This document shows, piece after piece, positions 8,025 through 19,500 of a stretch of 49,849 nt of DNA. Numbering within the stretch: the first letter of the stretch is position 1; each line of letters opens with the position of its first letter. Below the pieces are notes generated by a model, which was given only the letters and a program-made list of their open reading frames with translations, did not search any database and was not told where the DNA came from. This DNA is from Methanobrevibacter sp. (GTDB taxonomy: Archaea > Methanobacteriota > Methanobacteria > Methanobacteriales > Methanobacteriaceae): contig NZ_JAFQSO010000005.1 of NCBI RefSeq assembly GCF_017409525.1, forward strand, positions 1 through 49,849, written 5' to 3'. The position numbers and the translations under genes are program-made.

Positions 8025-8618
8025 ATGAACTTTATTGACAAGGAATTTTTAAATAGAAATAAAAAATTGCTATTAATAGCATTCATAATTGTATTCGGAT
8101 CATTAATCGTCGGAAGCATTGTGGGATATTTTGAAGCTGGAGACAGTTATGGCGAGATGAGTGAAATGATTGCATTTGGCCATGAACACAATATCAAAAC
8201 AAATATGAGCATTAGCGAAAATGCCACAAGCGCTTCTGAATATTTTGTCCATAATTTCATGGTAGACATCATTACAATGATTGGAGGAATATTATTTTCA
8301 ATATTCTCTGTTTGGAATGTATTGTCAAGCAGTTTCATTGCAGGCCATTATATAGGACAGGATTTTGTATTCGGCCTTGTTTCAACACTCCCACATGGAA
8401 TTATTGAATATATGGCCACAGTATTTGCCTTAACCATAGCGTTCATCATAACACGCAGGGAAATAAACATAATTAAAACCAGAAGCTTTGACGGCATAAA
8501 AACCGATTTGAAAGACATAGTGATTCTATTGGTATTGGATATAATATTTCTGGCAATTGCCGCTTTCATAGAGGCTCATGTTACACCAGGAATCGTTTCA
8601 TCAGTTTTTGGAATCTAG
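8025..8618 (+). CDS. SpoIIM-family (DUF95) integral membrane protein
   Basis: A 197-residue protein with about four to five membrane segments. These are LLLIAFIIVFGSLIVGSIVG near 14-34, the FMVDIITMIGGILFSIFSVW region, the ATVFALTIAFIIT region and VILLVLDIIFLAIAAFI. The SpoIIM signatures are the extracytoplasmic loop with HNFMVDI and the LPHGIIEY motif (HGxxE). In sporulating bacteria SpoIIM takes part in engulfment; archaeal homologues are widespread and of unknown role. Start ATG 8025 (MNFIDKEFLNRNKK). It reads toward the minus-strand MATE gene. A T-rich tract (about 8645-8670) after its stop probably ends transcription. Confidence 0.85.
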   Translation: MNFIDKEFLNRNKKLLLIAFIIVFGSLIVGSIVGYFEAGDSYGEMSEMIAFGHEHNIKTNMSISENATSASEYFVHNFMVDIITMIGGILFSIFSVWNVLSSSFIAGHYIGQDFVFGLVSTLPHGIIEYMATVFALTIAFIITRREINIIKTRSFDGIKTDLKDIVILLVLDIIFLAIAAFIEAHVTPGIVSSVFGI

Positions 8619-8644
8619 ATGAAATAATCTTATCAAACTGCAGT

Positions 8645-8670
8645 AATTTTTAAATTTTTTATTTTTTTTA
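8645..8670 (+). terminator. T-rich terminator tract after the SpoIIM-family gene
   Basis: Three T-runs within 26 nt (TTTTTAAATTTTTTATTTTTTTTA) about 30 nt after the stop at 8618. No hairpin is needed for T-tract termination in archaea. Confidence 0.4.
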
Positions 8671-8776
8671 CCAAATAAATTTTTAAAAGATACTTTATCG
8701 ATTTTTGTTTCGTTCCTTGTGAAAATGGTCAAGGAGCAGTGAAATTATGTACAACTTAGTGAAATTTGTTTCAGAT

Positions 8777-8805
8777 AGAAAAAAAACTCCCGACTTACAG
8801 AAGTC
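8777..8805 (-). terminator. hairpin plus T8 downstream of NRPS1-MATE
   Basis: Stem GACTT (8792-8796) and AAGTC (8801-8805) with loop ACAG, followed on the minus strand by GGGAG and a run of eight T (8779-8786). It lies about 90 nt past the MATE stop and is the best termination candidate for the 13.7-kb NRPS1-MATE transcript. Upstream of it (8735-8775) AGTGAAATTTGTTTC resembles the tail of the intergenic repeat family. Confidence 0.45.
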
Positions 8806-8896
8806 AAGATATTTCAATCGAAATTTTGCCAAAATCTAAAAGAAATTCTTATACTATCCCTATTAACAAATTTTCAATCCAAAAAAGCTAAATTAG

Positions 8897-10579
8897 TTAG
8901 TTACGATTAATTACATATTCTATATTATTAAATCCCAATACCTCACTGACTTTGATGTTATCCTGTGAAAATGATTTTTCAATATCTTTCAGCACTTCCC
9001 TTTTTCCTTCATCCTTCATATTGATGGTTATTTTATCCCCATAGTCAATCAATAATATTTCCACATGCACATTTTCATTGTTTGAATCAAAAATTGTGTT
9101 TATTATCTTATCCAATGTTTCAATGGAGGAATTATCCACATTCAAACTCTCCAAATGATTGAACATTTCAGATTCCGCATCATCATTTTTGCTTTCCAAA
9201 GTGTAATCTCTAGTTTTTTCGATCAATCCCTTTCTAATGAAAAACAGCCCGGAATATTCTGTGTCATTTCTTTCAACTATTTTTACATAAATGGCAACAA
9301 CAACTATCGATAGGATAAAACCTAACGGGAAAGATAACCAGACACTGGTGATGCCAATGTAAGGGAATAACAGGTATGTAAACATTAACGGTCCCAGGAA
9401 TTCTGAAATTATTGTAATGATTCCTGATTCCACTGTTCTTTCAATTCCTTCATAGTAAAACAGCAGCATAGTTGAAAAAGCCATAGGTATGAATGCCAGT
9501 GAGTATATCCTAATCGCATTTTCCACCAGTGCGTCATTAGGCACCTGCTGAAGTTTGAAAAACATTAATAATCCGTCAGGAAATACCAACAGGAATGCAG
9601 TGAATATCACTGAACTGATTAATGTAATTAAAATTGAATTTCGCACAATATGATGCAGATTATAAAAATCATTTTGCGCATAATAGATAGGAACAATGGA
9701 AGATAATGTTTCGGCGAATCCCATGATTAAAATACTTATCAGCAACAATGCGACCACACATACGTTGAATATGTCCAAACCCAGCTCTCCTAAAATTCCT
9801 CCAACAATCAAATTCATGATATAGATCAACAATACATTAAAAAAGCCCATACTTGCGCCCGGAAGGCCTATTTTAATTATTTCGATTGTTGATGTTATCC
9901 AAGCCCTGAATTTCAATTTGGATAAAACGAATCTGAAAGTTCTTTTTGAATCAAAATGATATTTTAAAGTACACAACAATCCGATTACATAACCTATCAG
10001 CATTGCAAGTGATGCCCCTTCAATGCCCATATGAAAAACGCCGAGGAACAAATAATCCAAGATTATATTGATGACATTTACCAAAATAATCACTCCTGAA
10101 GCGAAATTTGGCTGTCCGTCAACACGAATGAACTGGCATAAAACTCCCAGGATAGTTGCAATCGGGAAACTGATGAATAAAAATGGACTATATGCATTTA
10201 CATATTGTAATGCTCCGGCAGTTGGGTGCAATAGATTAACTAAGGAATCTTTAAATAAAAAACACACCACTAAAATCAAAGCTGAGAGAACTATTGTTGC
10301 AAGCATAGATGTTGTGAAATAGTGATTGCTTCCATCCTCATCAAATTCTGCCTTTTTATTTAAAGCTAAAATTTGACCTCCCAATCCAAATAACCATTCA
10401 AATATTGTGATTAACAATACCAAAGGTTCTAATACCTGTAACGCCGCTTGTGCATTGTGTCCGATGAATGTTGATACAAAACTTGCATCAACAACTGAAG
10501 CTATATTTAATGCCATCGCTATAAGTAATGACGGCAGCAACAATTCCCGGAATTTATGAGAAATAATTTCATTTGACAT
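8897..10579 (-). CDS. MATE-family multidrug/peptide exporter with degenerate HATPase-like C-terminal domain
   Basis: A membrane exporter of 560 residues with the usual MATE layout of 12 helices in about 450 residues. It starts HKFRELLLPSLLIAMALNIASVVDASFVS, and the helix pairs include the LGVLCQFIRVDGQPNFAS segment. An extra soluble tail of about 110 residues ends in VLGFNNIEYVIN. It resembles the HATPase_c_2 (RsbW-like) tails fused to MATE proteins in related methanogens but lacks clear ATP-binding motifs. Start: ATG 10579, because GGTGA at 10585-10589 is its ribosome binding site and would be part of a GTG start at 10588. The NRPS1 stop is 11 nt upstream, so export of the NRPS1 product is the natural job. 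The tail and the nearby STAS protein hint at a partner-switching control (inference). Confidence 0.88.
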   Translation of the reverse strand: MSNEIISHKFRELLLPSLLIAMALNIASVVDASFVSTFIGHNAQAALQVLEPLVLLITIFEWLFGLGGQILALNKKAEFDEDGSNHYFTTSMLATIVLSALILVVCFLFKDSLVNLLHPTAGALQYVNAYSPFLFISFPIATILGVLCQFIRVDGQPNFASGVIILVNVINIILDYLFLGVFHMGIEGASLAMLIGYVIGLLCTLKYHFDSKRTFRFVLSKLKFRAWITSTIEIIKIGLPGASMGFFNVLLIYIMNLIVGGILGELGLDIFNVCVVALLLISILIMGFAETLSSIVPIYYAQNDFYNLHHIVRNSILITLISSVIFTAFLLVFPDGLLMFFKLQQVPNDALVENAIRIYSLAFIPMAFSTMLLFYYEGIERTVESGIITIISEFLGPLMFTYLLFPYIGITSVWLSFPLGFILSIVVVAIYVKIVERNDTEYSGLFFIRKGLIEKTRDYTLESKNDDAESEMFNHLESLNVDNSSIETLDKIINTIFDSNNENVHVEILLIDYGDKITINMKDEGKREVLKDIEKSFSQDNIKVSEVLGFNNIEYVINRN

Positions 10580-10590
10580 GCTATTCACCT

Positions 10591-13500
10591 TTATTCAAAA
10601 TAATCCAATTTATTCAGATAATCGAACAATCGTTTAAGATACTTTTCATCAGCCTCAGGCCAATCAAATCCTAATGAATGAAGAATATCAACAGTCTGTT
10701 CGATTTCCACATTCTCTTCGAAATCATCTTCCTCATCAAAGTCATCAATTGAGAAATCGGCAGTTATAATTCCCTGTATATTCTCATTAATGTTATGTTC
10801 GTAAATCTGTTTGAATTCATCGAAATCGACTTCAGCAATTCCATAGCCGTATGTATTCAATGCATCGACAATCTCCCTATGGGAAATATAATGATTATTC
10901 ATACAGTGGAATACCCTGGATTTGTCCGGAGTCCTGCACAATGCAAGTATTCCTTTTGCAACATAATCGATTTGGCTCATGTCAACCTTTTCATTGGCCA
11001 TTGCAGGATTCATTGCTCCTAATTTTTTAATGGTCTTTATGTTGTTTAAGAATGCATTTGTATCATAGTTTTTCTGGAACACACCGTCTGAGTAACGGCT
11101 CATCAGGTTTCCTACCCTGATTATCTTTACTGAAAGCCCTTTGGTTGCCGCTTGCAGAACTGCTCTTTCAGCTAAAAATTTACTGCATACATATTTGTTT
11201 TCCAGATCCTGTTCGTAATACAATGTTCTTTCATTAAATTCCTGATTTGGATATGCCTCTTCATTCAAAGAGTAGGATGAAAGAACGCTGACAGTTGATA
11301 TCTGGACATATTTTATGTTATTCCTTGTTTGAGCAAACTTGAGTCCATTGATTACACCGTCGACATTTACCCTGAATATATAATCATCGGCAGTATAATG
11401 TTTTACAAGTGCCGCTGAATTTATTATTGTATCGACAGGTGCATCTTCAAGCTTTTTAAAGTCATCAATATCAGTTATGTCCCCTTCGATTGCAATGATT
11501 CGTGACCCTATTAAATCAGTGAAATCTTCATCAAAGTAATAATCCATCAAATCAATTAACCGTTCTTCACATGAATCAAAACTGCCTTTTCTCAACATAC
11601 AATAGATGTTTCCTTCCTCATTTTTGATGAATTCGTATAGGATATGGATTCCTAAAAATCCGGTAGCTCCGGTCAATAGGACATTGCCCAATTCCATCTT
11701 TTCACCTTCAAGGAAGCTTTCTAAGGTATTTTCTTCGAGAAGTTCATTGATTTCACTGTAATCGTAGTTTTTAATGAGATCCTCTTCTATATTCAACTTC
11801 TCTTCCGAACCGCTTTCTCCAGACAACAGTTTAGCTAAAGCTTTAGGAGTTTTCTTCCTGAATATGTCATCATATCTGACAGTATATCCCTGTTTAAGCA
11901 GTTCAATAATTAGTTTTGATGCAATAAGTGATGTTCCACCAATCTCAAAGAAATTATCCTCTGCACCAACAGTTTCTATATTCAATATGGATGAATATAT
12001 TGCACAAAGTTCCTGTTCAAGTTTTGTTTTTGGAGCCACATAATTCAAGTCCATTTTTGGTTCAGGAAGTTGTTTAGTATCCGTTTTTCCATTTGGTGTT
12101 TGAGGCATTTCATCAAGCTGCATGAACACTGTCGGAATCATATAATTGGTAAGTCTGTCTTTTAAGAACTCTTTTAAATCATCAGTGTCAATTTCGCTAT
12201 TGGCAGTGTAATATGCACATAAATGATCAACATTGTTAATCTCCTTAATTACAACAACAGCCTGCCTTATGTTCGGATATTGGCCAATATTGGTTTCAAT
12301 TTCACCTATTTCGATTCTTAATCCTCTGAGTTTAATCTGATTGTCTATTCTTCCTTTAATGTCAATTTCACCATTCGGAAGTTCAATAGCATAATCACCA
12401 CTCTTGTAATATGGAATGCCATTGATGGTTAAGAATGACTCTTTGGTTTTTTCAGGCATGTTGTAGTATCCTTTTCCAACGCTCATACCTCCAATGTACA
12501 ATTCACCCATTACTCCATTAGGAAGCAATTTACCGTCAATGTCACGAACGTCAGTGACATAGTTTCTTAAAGGAGGACCAACAGTCAAATCGTTTACATC
12601 AGTGACTGATTTGTTGTTGGAAGTAATTGTTGTTTCTGTTGGACCGTAACTGTTATAGACAATAGCATCACTGTATTTTCTTAGATTTTCATAGACTTTT
12701 GCTGAAAATTGCTCTCCACCAAGGAAAATACATTTTAAACAAGAAATCACATTACAGAATTCCTCCAATTCGAGATATGATCCGATTCTTGATGGAGTAA
12801 TTTCTAAAACTTCAGGTTTATTTTCATCAATCAATTTAATGAGCTCAGGGACGTTCTTGATTTGAACATCATCAGCCAATATCAATTTCAATCCATTTGA
12901 AAGAGATGTCAATATGTCATCAACAGAAACGTCGAAAGAGATAGTTGTAATACAAAGCAAGCTATCATAAGTGGATTTAGGGTTTTGAGCCTGATTGCAG
13001 ATGTTTTTATGAGTAATCATTACTCCTTTAGGATTACCGGTTGATCCTGAAGTATAAATCATATATGCCAAATCATCTGGAAGAACCTCCACATTAGGAT
13101 TAACGGTATTCTCCTCTTCAAGAAGTTCATTGACATTAATGGAGTTGTCAGAAGTCTCATAGCTTATGATGTAATCTGCCTGACTGTTTTCATAAATGTA
13201 GTTGATTCTTTCCTGAGGATATTCCGGATCAATAGGAACATATGCACAGCCTGCTTTCAGGACACCCAAAATGGAAGAAATCAAATTGCTGTCCCTTTTA
13301 AGCATAATAAGGACATTGCTTTTAGGTTTTACGCCTCTCCTGATTAATGCATTAGCAATCATATTACTTTTCTCATTCAATTCACCATAAGTTAAAGTGG
13401 CATCACTTGCAACCAATGCCACAGCATTTGCTTTTTCAACAACCTGTTTTTCAAAGCGTTTATGTAAAATAGGATTATCAATTTCTTCAAATTCTGGAGT

Positions 13501-16500
13501 TTCCCCTTCAATCAGTTCAATGTCATTTAGTTTTAGCTTATCCATATCGTTTACGAAGAATTGGAATAAGATATATTTAATTGAACGCACGAACAGATTT
13601 ACATACTCTTCAGTATAGATTTGGTCGTTATATTCCAGATACAGAGTAATAAGTTCCCCATCATCATAAATGTCCATGTTTATTTTATAATCTGTTGAAA
13701 CAGTACCGTCAAGGTCAATTGCTTCATAAGATTTGCCCTCAAGTTCAAGATCATTCTTTATGGATTCATGGAATGCATAGAAGAATTCCGGTTTTAACTG
13801 ATAGTCTTCTGAAAGTTTTGTGTATGGATAATCGCTGTGAATTAATGCATCTTTCCATGCTTTATCAACAATTTTTATGTAATCTTCTACCATCATGTCA
13901 CGATTTTCACCATTTACAATAACAGGCAATGTCTTAACCAGCATTCCCTGCGTATTGGAGTAACTAGAGTTTGCCCTACCGTTAAAGATTGTTGTAATTA
14001 ATGACTTGCCACTGAATGTAAACTTATTAAGGCTTAAAAGAGTAGCGGCCATAAATAAAACGTTTGGACTTATTGAATGGTCTTTACAGAAGTGCCTGAT
14101 AAAATTAGAGCCCATTTGATCTGAAACAAGTTTAATATTTCCAATATCAGGATTACCATTAATATTTGGAGTTAAAACTGTTGATTCAATGTCTTGGCTA
14201 AATTGTTTTTTGAAGAATTTCTCGGAAACCTCGCTAACAGAAGTTTTCTCTTCAATCAGACTGTATTCGAATCCGTTAATCTTTTCAGCTTCGATTTCTT
14301 CATCATTATATGCCTTGGCCAAATCATTGAAGAAAATGCCTTGAGACACTCCGTCAGTAATAATATGATGGAAATCAACGAATAATATGGTTTCTGCTGG
14401 TGTTTTATAGATTTTAAATCTGAACAATTGATTATTGTCTAATGGAATCGGTTTTATGTCCCTATCCATTATTTCCCTATTGCTAATAGAGTCTATTTCA
14501 ACAATTTCTATTTCATCAATTTCAGCATCATCGCATCTTTTTTGCAATACTTTTCCATCAGTAGTATTAATAATTCTTGTTTTAAGATATGGATGTGCCT
14601 CAACAGTTTTAATAACCGCATCTTTAAGTTTATTAGGATCAATGCTGCTTTCAAACCTTAATGCAAAAGGCATTGTGTATTTGATTTTTTCGGTCTGCAT
14701 ACACTCATAGTAGATTCCCATTTGGTTTTCAGTCAATGGGAAATATTCCATATCCTTTGCAGTTTCAATAATTTCATCCAGGTCTATTTCGGATTCCACA
14801 TGATTGTCAATTTTATCTGCAAGCGATTTAATTGTTGGATTTGTGAACAGAGATGTCACATCAATGTTCACATTCATCTCATTGAAAATCATTGAGTTTA
14901 ATTTCATTAATGTTAAAGAAGAGAAACCCAATTGATATAAATCATCTGTTGTACCGAATTTAGTTGTATTTGCAATTGATGCAACCATTTCAACTAATTT
15001 TTCTTCAGTTTCACCTTCCGCTTCAACATAATCCAGATTTAATTTTGGTTTTGGAAGTCTTTTAATGTCAGTCTTACCGTTTGGAGATATTGGCATCTCA
15101 TCAAGCTGCATAAATACAGTTGGAACCATATATTCAGTTAATTTATTTCCCAAATACCTTTTCAGGAGATTTATATCTATTTCCTTATCTGCTGTGAAAT
15201 AAGCGCATAAATGTTCAACATCATTGATTTTTTCAATTACAACAACCATCTGCTTAATGCCTGGGAATCTGGCAATATTGGATTCGATTTCACCAAGTTC
15301 TATTCTCAACCCCCTTAATTTGATTTGGTTGTCAATTCTTCCTTTTATTACCAACTCGCCATTTGGAAGTTCAATTGCATAGTCTCCGCTTCTGTAATAT
15401 GGAATATCATTAATATGCAGGAACACTTCTTTGGTTTTTTCCTCCAGATTGTAATATCCTCTAGCTACACCATTTCCTCCAATGTATAGCTCGCCCATTA
15501 CTCCAGAAGGCACCAATTTACCGTCAATATCCCTAACTTCAGTTATGCAATTGTGCAGAGCTTTTCCAACAGTTATATTTTCTGCACTGGTAAGTTTATG
15601 GGTATTGCATGTTACTGTTGTTTCAGTCGGACCGTAAATATTATACACTTCCAAATCAGGATACTCTAAAAGCCGTGAAATCAGGTCCTGAGGCACCATT
15701 TCTCCACCAACACCTATATACTTGAAGTTAGGCACTTCTTTGGCGAATTCCTCATATTCCAAATACTGTTTAAATCTTGATGGTGCGGAAAATGTAAGTG
15801 CATCAGGTTTTTCTCTTTCAACTAACTCAGCCAATTCCTTAATATTTTTTATTTCGCTGTCGTTAGCCAGCACCATTTCCAAACCGAAGGTCAACGGCAT
15901 GAAATCCAGTAAAAATGCGTCAAAGGAAACAGTTGAAAGTGCAAGTGTCTTTTTCATTTTTGAATATGCATTATAGATTACGCTATCCTCGCTTTTTGAG
16001 AACAGATTTGTAATATTCTTATGGCTGGTCATTACTCCCTTAGGATTTCCTGTAGAACCTGAAGTGTAAATCATATAGGCCAAATCATCCGGATTGATTT
16101 CCACTTGAGGATTTGAGTCATTATCCTCTTCAAGCAGTTCATTGATGTCGATTGAATTTTCAATCACTCCATCCGCTATTAAATAATCCGCCTGACTGTT
16201 TTCAAAAATATAATCAATTCTGCCTTTAGGGTAGTTTATATCAATAGGTATGAATGCACATCCCGCTTTTAAAACACCCAAAATGGCAGAAATAAGGTTG
16301 CTATCCCTTGGAAGCATTACTAACACATTACTATTAGCCTTGATTCCCCTGCTTATAAGGGCATTGGCAACACGGTTTGCTTTCTGGTTAAGTTCACCGT
16401 AAGTCAATGAACCGTCGCTTGCAACCAATGCAATGTTATCCGGAGTTTCATCAACCTGTTTTTCAAAGCGCTTATGGATAAATGGAATTTCCACATCGAT

Positions 16501-19500
16501 AAATTCATGTGATTCCATATCATCTTTTAATTTTACATCACGGATTCTGCAACTGTCAATGTCGTTTTCAAGGAATTGAACTAAAATCCTCTTCATGGAT
16601 TGTATGAATGTTTTTACATAACCCTCACTGTAGAGCTGGTCATTATATTCCAGGACAACATTAAACTCATCACCATTATCATAAATGGCCAAATTGATTT
16701 TAGATTCAACTGTAACCATATAAAACCCGGCCAACTCTTGTGGGATATACTCCTTATTGTTTATTATCATTTCATCTGATCCCAAAAATTCATGATAATT
16801 ATAGAAGAATTCCGGTTTCAATTGATATTTCTCAGCAATTTTAATATATGGATATGCACTGTTTGTTAAAGTATCTTTCCAGGTTTGATCAACGGATTTG
16901 ATGAAATCTCTGACTGACATCTGCCTGTTTTCATTATGGGTTATAAACGGAACAGTTTTTACCAAAAATCCTTGAGTATTGAAGTAGCTTGGACTTGATC
17001 TTCCGTTGAATATTGTTGTAATTAATGTTTTGTCACTGAATGTGAATTTGTTTAGATTCAAAATGGTGCTTGCCATAAACAAAGCATTTTTACTTATGGA
17101 ATTGTCATTACAGAACTCATTAATTAATTTTGAATCAATAGTATCAGAAACATTTTTTATTTTACCCTCATCGGGATTTCCATTTAAATCTGGAGTTAGA
17201 ACAGTGGATTCTATTCCTTGTGTCAATTTATCATCGAAAAATGCCTTTGCAGACTGATATGTTTCACTTTCTTCTGCATCTTTTTCCAGAATGCTGTAAG
17301 TATAACCATCGATTATTTCTTCAGATATGCCTCTATTTTCATAGACATCCGCTATATCCCTAAATAAATTGTTTTGTGACACCCCATCAGTAATAATGTG
17401 ATGGAAATCTGTGAATAAGACAACTTCGTCAGGAGTTTCATATATCTTGAATTTGAACAGCTGACTGTCCTCTATAGAGATTGGGCGAACATCATTTCTA
17501 ACAAGGTCCTCATCGCTAATGCTATCGACTTTAACAATTTCAATATCATCGATTGCCACATCGTCACATCTTTTCTGTTTCAATTCACCATCATAATTTA
17601 CAATTCTTGTTTTAAGATATGGATGTGCTTCAATAGTATCAATAATTGCCTGTTTAAGTTTATCTGCATCAACATCCGTGCCAAATCTTACAGTTGTAGG
17701 CATTGTATATTTAATCACATCAGGATTTTGCTTACATTCATAGTAAATACCCAATTGATTTTCAGTCAATGGATAATAATCCATGCCTTTGGCTGATTCA
17801 ATAAGCTCTTGAAGACCAGACTCTTTTTCAGATGAGATATCGATTTCTATTGCAAAGTTTTTAACTGTCGGCTCATTGAATAATACTGAAACGTCCAAAT
17901 TCGCACCCAATTGCTCATAGATTATGGAATTTAATTTCATCAATGTCAATGAAGTAAAACCAATGGCGTATAAGTCATCTGTAATACCAAATTCATCGAC
18001 ATCTGCAATTGATGAAACGATGTCATATAATTTTTCTTCAGTTTCAGTTTCAGGCATCACCAAAGCCAATTTAAGTTGAGGTTCAGGCAACTGTTTCAGG
18101 TCTGTCTTGCCGTTTGGTGTTTGCGGCATCTCATCAAGCTGCATGAACACGGTTGGAACCATATAACGAGTAAGGCGACCTATTAAAAACTCTTTTAAAT
18201 CTTCGGCGTCTATTTCTCGATCAGCAGTATAATAAGCACATAAATGGTCGTTGTTGTTGATTTCCTTAATTACAACTATTGCTTGTTTGATATTTGGATA
18301 TTGACCTATATTTGATTCTATTTCACCGATTTCGATTCTTAATCCTCTGAGTTTAATCTGGTTGTCGATTCTTCCTTTAATGTCAATTTCACCATTCGGA
18401 AGTTCAATAGCATAGTCCCCGCTTCTGTAATATGGGATGTCATCAATGGTCAAAAACACCTCTTCGGTTTTTTCTGGCAGATTGTAGTATCCTTTACCTA
18501 CACCGGTACCACCAATGTACAATTCACCCATTACTCCAATAGGAAGCAATTTTCCATCAATGTCACGAACATCAGTTATATAATTATCATGAGGAATTCC
18601 TACGGTCAAATCGTTTACGTTTGTGACATTTTTGTTGTTGGAGGTGATTGTTGTTTCTGTTGGGCCGTAACTGTTATAGACAACTGCATCACTGTATTTT
18701 CTCAAATCCTCATAAACCTTTGCTGAAAATTTCTCCCCACCAATGAAAATACACTTTAAGCAGGAAATAACATTGCAGAATTCCTTTACTTCAAGATAGG
18801 AAGCAAGTCTTGAAGGAGTGCTGTCTAAAATTTCAGGTTTGTTTTCATCGATTAACTTGATTAAAGCAGGAATATTCTTGATTTGAGTATCATCAGCAAG
18901 TATCAATTTCAGCCCATTTGAAAGTGATGTCAATATATCATCAACAGACACGTCAAAAGAGATAGTTGTAATACAAAGCAAACTGTCATAAGTGGATTTA
19001 GGATTTGAAACCTGATTACAGATGTTTTCATGGCTAATCATCACACCTTTAGGATTGCCTGTTGAACCTGAGGTGTAAATCATATATGCCAAATCATCAG
19101 GACCAACATCAACGTTAGGATTTTCTGTATTGCCGCCTTTAAGCAGTTCTTCAATGTCTAAGGATTTTTCTCCAGATTCATTTGCAATAATATAATCCGC
19201 CTGACTGTTTTCATAAATATAATTAATTCTTTCCTGAGGATATTCCGGATCAATCGGAATGAACGCACAACCGGCTTTAAGAATACCTAAAATGGAAGCA
19301 ACCAAATTGCTGTCCCTTGAAAGCATTACCAAAACGTTGCTTTTCGGCTTGACTCCTCTTTTAATCAAAGCATTTGCAATAACATTTGCCTTTTCATCCA
19401 ACTGCTTGTATGTAAATGTGGCATCAGTTGCAACAAGAGCAGTTTCGCCACCTTTGTCAGCCACTTGTTTTTCAAAGCGTTTATGTAAAATCGGCATATC

